NCBI GenBank assembly: GCA_002110485.1
Contig: MOWL01000002.1
Coordinates: 620,001 to 684,000 of the forward strand
Direction: 5' to 3'
Source: Emergomyces orientalis
Taxonomy: Eukaryota > Ascomycota > Eurotiomycetes > Onygenales > Ajellomycetaceae
Length of the DNA stretch: 64,000 bases
The stretch's first letter is position 1. Each line of letters starts with the position of its first letter. Both the position numbers and the translations under genes were made by a program. The notes under the pieces are model-generated. The model ran no database searches and was not told where the DNA came from. It was given only the letters and a program-made list of their open reading frames with translations. Shown one piece after another: positions 10,521 to 21,332 of this stretch.

Positions 10521-13500
10521 TTATTGAGGTCTGCGTATGCTTGATTGAGATGTGATAGATTGCTGCTCCTCTGTCTGATAGACACTCAGTGTCTTTGCCA
10601 GTGAGAACTGTGGTAGAATTCCCTGCTTGATTCACCATTTTGTTAGACAGTGTAGCCCTTCTTTGGTGTTCAATAGCCATTTCTTGTTGATTCTGCCCTC
10701 ATGCAGCAGACTCCCACGACTGTGCTGGAATCTATCACAGTGAACTATCACATGCATCACTGTTTCATTTGAATAGCCACATTCACATGCTGGTGATGGG
10801 AAATCCGGTACTCGTCTTTTATGTAGAAAGGCTGCCAGCCCTGTTTTCCCTGATCTTAGTTGAATTATCAGTGAGCTTCTGGCCTTGCTTAGGCCCTTGT
10901 GCCATTTCAGAATGCTTTTGTCCGGGGGTTGATCAAAGAGTTCACACCAGGGAGGTGCTCTAGCTCTTCATTGTTTTCTTCATCTACTCAGGATTTCTTT
11001 TCGCACCCATTCATCATGTGAGAAGTGCTGTGTTGCTGCTGAATTTGTGCTTTGAGCAGTCTCTTGCTTGCTCTTTTCCACCCAAAGCTTCTCCCAATTT
11101 TCAGGCAGACTGTCTGGATGAATCACCTTCTCAATGGGTCTTCTGTGCACTGCGCCTCTTCGCCTGAGTTTGACTCTCACTGCTGTGCATGCCTCTTCAA
11201 TTTGTGTTGCCATTCCAGAGGCCTTCAGTCGTTTTGTGGCGCGCGCCACAACTCCATCAAGATAGATGTCCAGGGGTGGTGTGTATGTCTCTGCTTCCAG
11301 TGTGGATATTGGTGTTGCTCTGTATGCTCCAGCTACTATTCTCAGGCATTCATTCTGTGTTCTGATTAGGCCCTCTGTGCGCTGTTTATTGCGCATGCGT
11401 CCTTCGCGCTTGATGCGCGGTTGATGCCATGCCAGTGCGCTGTAAGCTATAGCTGGCCGTATGACCATGTTGTATATTGTTCTAGCTTGATGTAGGGGGA
11501 CTCCCCAGGTGGCCTGTGTTGTCTGTGATAGTGCCTTTATCTGTGACTTCATTTTTCCTGCTATAGCATCCATGTGACCTTTCCATTGAAGCTTGGAATC
11601 CAGCCATACTCCTAGAACTCTCATCACCTTCTGTGGCTTGATAACTTGCTGAGGCAGTCTCAGAGAGTGATTCAAGTTGAATCGAGTTCAGGCTCTAGTG
11701 AAGTGCATCAACTCATACTTCTGCAGAGCAAAAATAGCTCCATGTCTTCCTGCCCATTCTTCACATTCTGCGTGCACCCGTGTGAGCTGCGCGCAATTTG
11801 CTTCAGTTGATGGCCCGTATGCTATTATATTGACATCATTCACAAATCCTATGCAGCTCACTGGTCTATTCAAGGGTGAGCATATCCGGAGCAGTTCCTC
11901 ATTGTAAAATAGAAAGAGAATGGGGGAGAGAGGTGATCCTTGTGGTATCCCAGCTGGAATATTGAAGGCCTCAGTTTCCTGTTCTTCAAATGTGAGCGTG
12001 GATCGTCTATCTGACATAAATGAGTGTATCCACCCTGTCAGCTGTCTTGGTAGGCCCTTCATGCGAAGAATGTGTGTGAGTCGGTCTTTGAGCACTCTAT
12101 CATAAGCTCCTGAGATGTCCAATGATAGAACTGTGGCCACTGTGTCTGACTCCTCCCATGCTGTTCTAATTTGTGCTAGCAGTAGTGATACTGCTGTTTC
12201 GGTTGATCTGGCCCGCCTAGCACCCATCTGTTGAGATGGCAGTAGATTGAGTGTTTCCGCTAGCCGTCTGAGTTCCTGCGCGGTGGCTGATTCTATTATT
12301 TTTCCCATTGTATCCAGTAGGGCAATGGGCCTCCATGCCTCTGCCTTTTGATAATCCCCTTTTCCTGGTTTTTTCAGTACCACTGTTCGAGCGGTCTTGA
12401 ATATCTCCGGGTAGTGTTCCCATTCCCAGCATGCCAGTGTGAGCTCTGTCATAGCCTTTGTGAAGCTTGGTCCCAGCATTTTCAGAAATTCATTGGAGAC
12501 TCCATTGATACCTGGTGCTTTGTTGCTTGGTAGATGTGCTATGAGCGCGGCCATTTTCTCCTCTGTGATGCTTATTGTCTCTGTTGTTTCCAGTGGGTGT
12601 TCCGCCTCCTCCATGTCCCTGTTGTCACTGACTAGTGGCAGGGGGAAGAACCTTTGTCTCAGAATCTTGGCTTTATCATCAAAGGAATTGACTGGTGGTA
12701 GATTTTCTCTGCCTTCTACTATCAATGCTGGAATTCTTGGAGGTTGTGCATGCTCATTGCTGCTTTGACGCCCCCATTTGGCCATCTTCCATAGTAGCTT
12801 GGGTTTGGACTCTGTGCTGTGCATTAGTTCTCTGAAACTGTTTGTTTTAGCCAGTTTAACCTCTCTGTTTCTCAGGGCTCAAGCTTTAATTATATCTGCT
12901 GCAGAGATGTTTCTGTCTTTCTTGGCTTTTTTATATTTATTGACTGCCTCTGCTACTCGAGGGGACCACCATGACCGGCTGTGTTGACTGTAGTTTGAGA
13001 CTTTGGCATGTTTTGCTGCTAGATCTTCCACAAATTTGACAAGATATCTTGCATAGCTGTTTATCTGATCTTTTGAAGTCAGTGCCCCTGGGCTTCTCAG
13101 TGTCTGGCAGTCCTGCGCTATCTGTTCCGGGCAGAAGTGATGCCAAGTGCGTCTTTTTCTGCTGCTATATAATGCTTTTAGCTCAAGAGTAGTTGCAATT
13201 GGCATGTGATCTGATGCCATATTTGCTTCATGTTCTAGCTTGCAGCTGATCATTTGACTGTGTAGACCAGCAGACAAAAAGATTAGATTCACTGTGGTGC
13301 CCTGACTTCCTCTATCTTGTCAGGTGATCGTGCCTTCTGGAGTTACTAGATGTAGATTCAAGGCACTGATTTGAGCATTGAGTTCCCAGGCCATGGCAAA
13401 GTTTTCTCTGACCCTGCTACCTCCCCAGAGAGTGTGATGTACATTAAAGTCTCCAATCACTATAACATCTGCTTGATGCGTGTTTATTTGAGTTTCCTGC

Positions 13501-13988
13501 GCGCCTGATGCTCCCTCTGCACTCTCAGTTGTTGCTTGATGCGCATTTTCCTGGTTTATTCGCGCTTCTAGCATTCTATCCGCTTCTTCAACCACCGCTT
13601 GGAGCTGATGAATGGGTGAGTCTGGTGGCATGATTGTGTAGCTTCCTGGTGGTGACGCGTACATGTTGATGATATTGATAGGCCCACTCTCTGTCAACAG
13701 AGTAAGTACCAGTATATGAGTGGATATTGTGCTCACTCTCCAGGTCTTGACTGCAATTCTCTTGTTAATTAGAAAGCACACCTTCATGTCCTTCTGCTCC
13801 ATGCCTGCTTGCCAGAATCCACAGTTGGCTGGACAGTGTGTGCCTGTTTTAGGGTGTTTTTGTATCCAGGGCTCTTGTATTGCAATCACATCATAGTTTA
13901 ATGCCGTTTCGGGCTTTGCCAAAAGAGGTCCCATAACCTTGTTTGACTTATGCACATTGTATTGTAAAATGACTAGCCTGTTCTTCAT
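10521..13988 (-). pseudogene. LINE-C ORF2: endonuclease-RT, one frame with six TGA and a TAA end
   Basis: From ATG at 13988 to TAA at 10521-10523 there are 1155 codons in a single frame, interrupted only by TGA at 13320, 12879, 11688, 10980, 10968 and 10632. Family motifs place Trp at least at 13320 (GTIT-W-QDRGSQ), 10980/10968 (SRW..KQW) and 10632 (LTKWW); 11688 is ambiguous (Arg or Trp). The endonuclease shows QNV/QYNVHKS, IQEPW and GDFNVHH. RT shows WRPIALLD, LDISGAYD, QGSPLSPILF. The YxDD box reads FVND, a lost catalytic Asp. It ends with a CECGYSNETVMHVIVHC zinc-like motif typical of LINE C-termini. Confidence 0.85.
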
Positions 13989-14086
13989 GATTCATTCATG
14001 TGATTATTCTGCGAGCTGCTGTTCTGTGTTGATGTCTCCAGTGTTACTGAACCACTTGCTGCTTGAATGAAGCTTGTCATAGCTCC

Positions 14087-15373
14087 TCATTGTTGTGCTC
14101 CTGCTCTTGATACATCTGTTGGTCTTCCTGCTCTTCGCGGGGGTTCTATGAAGTCCTCATTCAGAGGCCTGTTCCGTTTGCATGGAAAGCTAAATCCATC
14201 TGCGTCTGGTGCTCTTATATTGAAGCGCTTGGGGTGTTCAATCAGTGTCTCTTTAGCACTTTTGGCTTTCAGTCTTCTCTCTGGGCAGTTTGAGTGCCAT
14301 GCTGCATGACTATCACCACAGTTACTGCACTTGGGTCTGCTGCCTTCTGCTGCTCCTTTGCAGGCCTTGTCACCATGATCTTTTTGTGCACAGTGACCAC
14401 AGGTTTCCTCTCTTCTGCAGAAGCGAGCTATATGTCCATACTGTTGACACTTGTAGCATTGTGTGACCCTGGCCTCTCTGTGAAATATTTCAACTGTGCA
14501 ATATTCATTGCCTAGAACGAGTCCATTGTCCACCAGTGCATTGGCCTGGTGAGGTGCAGCAACATTGATGATTATACTGCCATGTGATTTCTGTTGTCTA
14601 ACCATCATTTTGTCCACCTTGTGTATCAGCACCTTGCAGCATAGTGCTGTATTCTGCTTGTAGATGCTCTCAATGGCGTACTCAGAGCTGCTCCAGTCAA
14701 TGACTTCCATAGAAGCATCTTTGACTAGTACTGCATACATCTCCCACTTCATGTGCGCTTTGTCTCCCCATTCACGCGTCCAGCTATCATCTGCTGCGAG
14801 CTCTGCCTTGGTGTTCTGTGTGTCCATCATCAAAATCACATCTCCACTTGGCATGTGCCTTGCTGCCACCACTTTGCTCTTGGTTATCTCTTTGATGGCC
14901 TCATTCGCTTGTTTAACAATCATTTCTGGTGTGCGTTCTGCCTCTGGCATAGCATTGCAGCTTCGTCGAGTAATGACTACCTCTCGCAGTGTTCTGGTTG
15001 GTATGGTTTTAACTGTTGTCTCCCCTCTGGCTGCTATTGCTGCCCATGAGAGTGCTCCGTTGAGCTTGTCTCGCGATTTCTGCTGTTTTGGTGTGCCAAT
15101 TGCGCGTTCCATTCCCTTCAGGAGCTGGTCACACAGTTTCACCTTCACTCCTCGCACTGCTTTCAATGCCTTCTGTAAATACTCTTTATCTTTGTTATTC
15201 ACTTTCTCATTCTTCTCTCCCTCTTCAAGGATCGCAGCTAGTGTTTGAATTGCTGTTGCTAAGCTGTTTGTCTTTGTTTTCTGTGTCGCAGAGTTTTTTG
15301 TCTCCGGCACGCGTCGAGCCTCGCGCATGCCATCTTCCACCATAACCACCTCCCCCACATCCAATGCCATCAT
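14087..15373 (-). CDS. LINE-C ORF1, gag-like protein with three zinc knuckles
   Basis: 428 aa before a TGA at 14087-14089. About residues 315-385 hold three Cys/His knuckles: CYKCQQYGHIARFC, CGHCAQKDHGDKAC and a third beginning CSNCGDSHAAWHSNC. Upstream is a Lys/Glu-rich region, probably coiled, and an RNA-binding-like middle. If TGA is read as Trp the frame continues about 37 codons, through a second TGA, to TAG, overlapping the ORF2 start at 13988. Whether the protein really ends at the first TGA cannot be decided here. Confidence 0.8.
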   Translation of the reverse strand: MMALDVGEVVMVEDGMREARRVPETKNSATQKTKTNSLATAIQTLAAILEEGEKNEKVNNKDKEYLQKALKAVRGVKVKLCDQLLKGMERAIGTPKQQKSRDKLNGALSWAAIAARGETTVKTIPTRTLREVVITRRSCNAMPEAERTPEMIVKQANEAIKEITKSKVVAARHMPSGDVILMMDTQNTKAELAADDSWTREWGDKAHMKWEMYAVLVKDASMEVIDWSSSEYAIESIYKQNTALCCKVLIHKVDKMMVRQQKSHGSIIINVAAPHQANALVDNGLVLGNEYCTVEIFHREARVTQCYKCQQYGHIARFCRREETCGHCAQKDHGDKACKGAAEGSRPKCSNCGDSHAAWHSNCPERRLKAKSAKETLIEHPKRFNIRAPDADGFSFPCKRNRPLNEDFIEPPRRAGRPTDVSRAGAQQ

Positions 15374-15487
15374 AATGATGTGTAAAGAATGCCTGATGCT
15401 CTCTTTCTATTCTTAATAGTGTTTTTCCCGCGTGTTTGATTGTTTTTCAAGTTTTATTATTTCTTGATTTCAATGTTTTGACTTTTC

Positions 15488-15501
15488 AATATCTCCTATT
15501 A
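15488..15501. repeat. target-site duplication of LINE-C, right copy
   Basis: Second copy of the 14-bp AATATCTCCTATTA found at 10100-10113. Confidence 0.85.
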
Positions 15502-15878
15502 AAATATCAGAGTCAGAGATTAAATCATTTCTCAAATTAATTTAAAATCTTGATTTCTTTCTTGCATAAATTGCAACTCTGACTCTAATGTTTTTGTTTT
15601 CAGGTAGAAGACAGTAATAGCTAGAATGTGAAATTATATATTTCTGTGCTGCATCAATTTTTGGTTCTTGAAATAGAACAAAGTCTATTTCCTGTTCAAA
15701 TGCAATTTGAAGACAGGAATACATACAATTTTCATTTTTATCAACATTATTTTGCATGAATTTAATGCTGATATTTTGTTCTTTTTGTTTTTTTTTATTT
15801 TTCTTGTTTTTTTTGTGATTTTTTGTGCCCTTCATTAAAAGAGATGTGCTAGAGCTATTTTTAAAATAGTTTAATTCT

Positions 15879-16150
15879 TAGTAAGTATTGAGAATTGATT
15901 ATTATCAATTTCAACAGCTTTCATTTGAATTAAATTTTTTACTGAGTTTTTCTGCTCTCTAATTCTTGTAAGTGTTTTTGGATCAGTATTCACTCTGTTT
16001 TTAACAGGATTTTTGTCTCATTTTCAGTGTTTTTTTTTAAAAGAGATTCAGAAGAGATTTTTTGAGATACAGATTTTTCAGTTTTTTTCAAAACTATCTT
16101 CAGATTTGAAGAAATATTAAGTTTAAACTTAATAATTTCATTCAGTTGTC
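15879..16150 (-). pseudogene. LINE-B ORF1 remnant, internally deleted
   Basis: 15879-16010 encodes the C-terminal tail (NPV....MKAVEI..., TAA stop) matching LINE-A ORF1. It is joined directly to 16014-16150, which matches the LINE-A ORF1 coding region at about 4518-4650. The zinc-knuckle middle is missing. A run of about 19 A follows at 16151-16171. Confidence 0.65.
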
Positions 16151-16171
16151 TAAAAAAAAAAAAAAAAAAAA

Positions 16172-16556
16172 CCTGCTAGATATTATATAATATCTCACTA
16201 TTTCTTTTATACTGTGTTAGAGTCTGTCTTTTATTTCCTTTGTATTCATGTCATGAGTTATTTTGTCAATCATTAATTTATTTTCTTTGTAATCACTTGA
16301 AAATTATATAAAAAAAGAGAATATAAATAATCTTTAAAAATATTTATAAAAAAAATAAAAAAAAATAAAAAATCAATTTGCTGACTATTCTGGGCTGGAA
16401 TTCAAGTATTGCAAGTGCTATTTATTTGAAGAAAAAATGTATATTAATTAGTTTTAAAGTTAGAAAAATCCTGAGACTCTTTGAGTCTCAGATAGATATC
16501 ATAGTCTCTGACTGCATATATCTATAATGAAAGAATAATAATAATAATAATAGATA
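16172..16556 (+). mobile_element. LINE-A 3' end variant, plus strand
   Basis: Begins after the A-run with CTGCTAGATATTATATAAT, the sequence that follows the LINE-A ORF2 end, and carries the hairpin and (AAT)n tail. It differs from the other copies by a 6-bp insertion near 16212, point changes and one lost hairpin base, so it is an older or separate subfamily copy. Confidence 0.7.
16471..16491 (+). repeat. LINE-A 3' terminal hairpin (variant)
   Basis: Same hairpin as at 6763-6785, but the outer base pair is lost by a G-to-A change, leaving a 9-bp stem. Confidence 0.75.
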
Positions 16557-16796
16557 TAAGAGTCAATTCTCTCTATTATCTTGAACTTTCTGTTCTGAAT
16601 ATTCAGCTTTTTTGAAGACTGAAGTGTAGACACATTCTTCAAATTCAGTCAGACAGTATTATTAACTCTGTATTTCAGAGTAGTATCTTGATGATGATTA
16701 GTCTGAAGTTCTTGTTTCTGCTGAGCATTTGTCATTGAAGTCTGAACTCAGGCTGCTGCATTTTTTAACTTTGTTAGAATTAATTCTGCTTTATCC
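16557..16796 (-). pseudogene. gypsy-type integrase C-terminal fragment
   Basis: Minus-strand frame of about 80 codons reading AQQKQELQTNHHQD, then YRVNNTVWLNLKN and SKKLNIQNRKFKII. This is the GPY/F module at the end of fungal gypsy integrases. Two in-frame TGA occur; the one at 16649-16651 is the Trp of the conserved VWL. No LTR or other domain is visible. It lies between two LINE-A fragments. Confidence 0.7.
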
Positions 16797-16797
16797 A

Positions 16798-17811
16798 TGG
16801 AAAGAAAAACTAGGCTCAATGATTTCAATTGAAATAAGCGCATTATCAAAACCAGAAGAAGCTGAGAATCATAGAAGAATAATAGAGAAAATTGATTTTA
16901 AAAAGTCAATTCTAATCTATTCAGATGGTTCAATGAATGAAAATAAAGGCCTAGGAGCTGGAATAGCATATACAGAAGATAATTACAAATATACATCAGA
17001 TTCATGGAATATTGGAAATGAATGTGAAGTATTTGATGCTGAATTATATGCTATTATGAAAGCTTTTAAACTGATAGAAATAAAAGCTTCAAAAAGAAAA
17101 GATATGAAAGAAGCATGGATTTTTTCAGATAGTCAAGCAGCTTTGAAAAGAATTCAAAAAAATGAAATTCATAATGGTCAAATGAATATAGAAGTAATTC
17201 TAAAGATATGCAAAAGAATTCAATTAAAATATAAGACAAAGATATATCTGAGCTGGGTTCCTGCTCATATAAATATACATGGAAATGAGCTTGCTGATGA
17301 AGCAGCAAAGAAAGGAACAGAACTAAATATTGCAAGTTCAAAAATAGTTTCATGGTCTTTTATTAAAAGAAAGATAAAAGAGAATTGCTTAGAAAAATGG
17401 CATAAAATATGGGAAAAACAAAGAAAAAGTCCTCACTATCTTAGATTTGAAACTAAACCTAAATGGAAATCATGCTCTATTAAGTGCAAGAAGAAGCTTT
17501 TCTCCTCAATCATTCAATTGAAACTAGGTCATGGCTATTTCAAATCTTATTTGAAAAGAATATCTGATATTGAAAGTGAAAATTGTGAATATTGTGACTC
17601 TCTTGAAGACCCAGAACATATCTTAATGAATTGCTCATTAAATCAAGAACTTAGAGCTGAACTGAGATATAAATATAAGCTGAGAGAAATGAATATGAAA
17701 CTACTATTTTCAACTGAAATAGGCAGTCAATATTTAATTGATTTTCTCAATGAAACTCAAATAGCTACTAGAAATCAATTCTATTTCAAAGATGAAAATA
17801 TAAATGAATGA
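16798..17811 (+). pseudogene. LINE-A RNase H fragment (copy 0)
   Basis: About 337 codons: RNase H with IYSDGS, FDAELYAI, IFSDSQAAL and a later DEAAKKG region, then a CEYCDSLEDPEHILMNC zinc-like motif, ending TGA. The first codon at the junction is TGG where other copies have TGA, but the join to the gypsy fragment lies exactly here, so that base could come from either side. It is the least mutated RNase H of the window. It lacks endonuclease and RT, so it cannot move on its own. Confidence 0.75.
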
Positions 17812-18130
17812 GAATCTGAAATATTCTTTATAAAAACTGCTAGATATTATATAATATCTCACTATTTCTTTTGTGTTAGAGTCTGTCTTTTATTTCCTTT
17901 GTATTCATGTCATGAGTTATTTTGTCTATCATTAATTTATTTTCTTTGTAATCACTTGAAAATTATATGAAAAAAAGAGAATATAAATAATCTTCAAAGA
18001 TATTTATAAATAAATAAATAAAAAAAAGAAAAATCAATTTGCTGACTATTCTGGGCTGGAATTCAAGTATTGCAAGTGCTATTTGTTTGAAGAAAAAATG
18101 TATAGTAATTAGTGTTAAAGTTAGAAAAAT

Positions 18131-18153
18131 CCTGAGACTCTTTGAGTCTCAGG
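18131..18153 (+). repeat. LINE-A 3' terminal hairpin (copy 0)
   Basis: Perfect 10-bp stem, arm CCTGAGACTC, TTT loop, followed by the (AAT)n tail ending at 18213. Confidence 0.85.
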
Positions 18154-18213
18154 TAGATATCATAGTCTCTGACTGCATATATATCTATAATTGAAGAATA
18201 ATAATAATAATAA

Positions 18214-20990
18214 CACAGGGAAAAGAAATATTTAAAGCTTTTAAATATACAAAGTCTAAATCTGTTGCAAAGCTTCCATCTCTAAAATATAAAATAGAAA
18301 ATGAGGAATATATTGCTCATTCTTTTGAACAAAAATGTCAGGCTTTTATGAAAATTCTATTTCAAAAACCACCTCAATCTGAACAATATAGTTCAATATG
18401 TGAATATATTGAAGATTCAAGATGGGCTTGGCCAGATCTATCTAGAAATGAACTTGAAACTGCTGTTTTTACAAGTTCTACAAAAACAGCTGCAGGACCT
18501 GATACTATAAATCATTTAATCATTCAAAAAGTCTTTCATTCTCTGAAAAATGAATTATTTGAATTATTCTCTCAACTAATGAAGAATGGGTATCACCCTG
18601 AATGCTGGAGACAAGCAACTGGTATAGTTCTTGCAAAACCAAATAGAAAAGCTACTATGCCAAAGTCTTATAGAATTATATCACTTTTGAATTGCTTGGG
18701 AAAAATTCTTGAAAAAATAATAGCAACAAGATTATCATATCTAGACTCAATCACTGATTTATTATATAATGATCAAATGGGTGGCAGAAAACAGAATTCT
18801 GCAATAGATACAGTTTTATCAATAATTCATGATATTCAAATGGCAAAAAATGAAGGCTTAGTTACAACAGCTGCTTTTATTGATATAAAAGATGCTTTTG
18901 ATCATGTTTCAAAGAATAAGCTAATAATTATTCTTCAAGAGATGAAACTACCAAAAGCATTAATAAAATGAGTTATATGTTTTATGTCAAAAAGATATAT
19001 TCAACTACTTTTTGACTCATTAAAGCAAGATATTACTGAAATTGAAATAGAAGTTTCTCAGGGGTCTTCAGTCTCACCAATTCTATTTGCTATATATACA
19101 AAAAATCTATTCAAAGATAGAGAAATGAAGATAGTGAGATCTTCTAGCTATATTAATGATATAGATCTGATTTTCAGCTCAAGAACAATAAAAGAAAATT
19201 GTGAAAATATTGAAAAAGCTGCACAAGAGATATTTAATAGAGAAGATTTAAATCTAATTCAATTTGATATGAAAAAAACTGAATTAATTCACTTTTTTCC
19301 AAAAAGATATGAAAAGGAAATAAGTTTAAATCTATTAAATCAAGAAATAAAGCCTAAATCAGTTGTAAGATGACTAGAAATCTGACTGAATTCAAAACTC
19401 AATTTTAAATCTCATATTCAAAAAAGAATGGCTCAAGCTGAAAGAGTTTTAAATAGTATAATACAACTTTCTAATACTGAAAGGGGTTTATCATTTCAAG
19501 CTATGAGACAGCTATACATTGCATGTATAGCATCTATTTCTGATTATGGTGTTCAGATATGGTGGAAGAACCAGAAACACTTCATAGATAAGTTTCAAAA
19601 ATTGCAGAATACAGCTTTAAGAAGAATTCTGGAAGCTTTCAAAACCTCTTCATGTAGAGCTATGGAAATAGAAGCTTCTATATCATCTCCTGAAATAAGA
19701 TTTGAGAAGATATGCAAGAATTATGCACTGAGAATCATGAAAATGCCAGATATTCATTCAATTAGAAAAAGAATATCTACATCTTATCCTTCAATTCAAT
19801 CTGGAAATGACTTAGATTGAAATAGATATCTAGATTGAAATGAAAGTCAAGAAAATCAAGAAAATGAGAGAAATAGAAAAAAAATCCCTTCTCAACTATA
19901 TAGAGTATGCTCAATGATTAAAAATGAGTTCTCCTCATTAAATATTGAAAAGATTGAACACAAAAAGCTATATTCATGAAAAGAAAAACTAGGCTCAATG
20001 ATTTCAATTGAAATAAGTGCATTATCAAAACCAGAAGAAGCTGAGAATCATAGAAGAATAATAGAGAAAATTGATTTTAAAAAGTCAATTCTAATCTATT
20101 CAGATGGTTCAATGAATGAAAATAAAGACCTAGAAGCTGGAATAGCATATACAGAAGATAATTACAAATATACATCAGATTCATGGAATATTGGAAATGA
20201 ATGTGAAGTATTTGATGCTGAATTATATGCTATTATGAAAGCTTTTAAACTGATAGAAATAAAAGCTTCAAAAAGAAAAGATATGAAAGAAGCATGGATT
20301 TTTTCAGATAGTCAAGCAGCTTTGAAAAGAATTCAAAAAAATGAAATTCATAATGGTCAAATGAATATAGAAGTAATTCTAAAGATATGCAAAAGAATTC
20401 AATTAAAATATAAGACAAAGATATATCTGAGCTGGGTTCCTGCTCATATAAATATACATGGAAATGAGCTTGCTGATGAAGCAGCAAAGAAAGGAACAGA
20501 ACTAAATATTGCAAGTTCAAAAATAGTTTCATGGTCTTTTATTAAAAGAAAGATAAAAGAGAATTGCTTAGAAAAATGGCATAAAATATGGGAAAAACAA
20601 AGAAAAAGTCCTCACTATCTTAGATTTGAAACTAAACCTAAATGGAAATCATGCTCTATTAAGTGCAAGAAGAAGCTTTTCTCCTCAATCATTCAATTGA
20701 AACTAGGTCATGGCTATTTCAAATCTTATTTGAAAAGAATATCTGATATTGAAAGTGAAAATTGTGAATATTGTGACTCTCTTGAAGACCCAGAACATAT
20801 CTTAATGAATTGCTCATTAAATCAAGAACTTAGAGCTGAACTGAGATATAAATATAAGCTGAGAGAAATGAATATGAAACTACTATTTTCAACTGAAATA
20901 GGCAGTCAATATTTAATTGATTTTCTCAATGAAACTCAAATAGCTACTAGAAATCAATTCTATTTCAAAGATGAAAATATAAATGAATGA
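18214..20990 (+). pseudogene. LINE-A RT-RNase H frame, unit 1
   Basis: About 925 codons in one frame with stops only at TGA 18969, 19371, 19383, 19818, 19836 and 19977 (first base), then TGA at 20988. The first six occupy Trp positions by comparison with LINE-B (IKW, RWLGF, FWLDS, LNW, LDW, YSW). The RT YxDD box is YIND. RNase H catalytic residues are present. The frame lacks the endonuclease and a start codon. If UGA were sense it would run on without TAA/TAG to 21186-21188. Confidence 0.85.
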
Positions 20991-21309
20991 GAATCTGAAA
21001 TATTCTTTATAAAAACTGCTAGATATTATATAATATCTCACTATTTCTTTTGTGTTAGAGTCTGTCTTTTATTTCCTTTGTATTCATGTCATGAGTTATT
21101 TTGTCTATCATTAATTTATTTTCTTTGTAATCACTTGAAAATTATATGAAAAAAAGAGAATATAAATAATCTTCAAAGATATTTATAAATAAATAAATAA
21201 AAAAAAGAAAAATCAATTTGCTGACTATTCTGGGCTGGAATTCAAGTATTGCAAGTGCTATTTGTTTGAAGAAAAAATGTATAGTAATTAGTGTTAAAGT
21301 TAGAAAAAT

Positions 21310-21332
21310 CCTGAGACTCTTTGAGTCTCAGG
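21310..21332 (+). repeat. LINE-A 3' terminal hairpin (unit 1)
   Basis: Identical to the hairpin at 18131-18153, offset by 3179 bp. Confidence 0.85.

Larger units (their letters stand above)
10114..15487 (-). mobile_element. LINE-C, complete Tad1-like LINE inserted in LINE-B
   Basis: A 5374-bp element in a 14-bp target duplication. Its 3' end (left, minus orientation) is an (ATA)n-type tail at 10114-10133, matching target-primed insertion. It encodes a zinc-knuckle ORF1 and an ORF2 with endonuclease and RT but no RNase H. Composition is much less AT-rich than LINE-A/B, so it is a different family. It contains ORF1 to beyond 14087 and ORF2 13988-10521. The 3' untranslated part is 10134-10520. 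Confidence 0.9.
6847..15835 (-). pseudogene. LINE-B ORF2, eleven TGA at Trp positions, two TAA, one frameshift
   Basis: Begins with ATG at 15835; the endonuclease, RT and start of RNase H follow across the two insertions. In-frame TGA at 9560, 9025, 8695, 8689, 8512, 7729, 7552, 7294, 7276, 7151 and 6947 (lowest base of each codon) all align with Trp in LINE-A. TAA at 15542 stands at a Gln codon of LINE-A, and TAA at 9749 at a Trp. A one-base frameshift lies between 7153 and 7276. The RT YxDD box is intact (YIDD), but the motif-A Asp is Asn (FINIKGAFD), so it should be catalytically dead. Confidence 0.8.
6847..16157 (-). mobile_element. LINE-B, diverged relative of LINE-A, broken by insertions
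   Basis: Minus-strand LINE with the same architecture as LINE-A but clearly diverged in sequence. Its pieces are 6847-9105, 9454-10113 and 15502 to about 16157. It is interrupted by a solo LTR (9106-9453) and a complete LINE-C (10114-15487). The left end is replaced by a plus-strand LINE-A 3' fragment, so the RNase H C-terminus is missing. On the right, ORF1 is reduced to its two ends. Confidence 0.85.
16797..18213 (+). mobile_element. LINE-A 5'-truncated copy 0
   Basis: Starts at the beginning of the RNase H domain and runs to the hairpin and (AAT)n tail; followed immediately by unit 1 of the tandem. Within RNase H it differs from the other copies by only a few C-to-T / G-to-A transitions, keeping GLGAG where the others read DLEAG. 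Confidence 0.85.
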
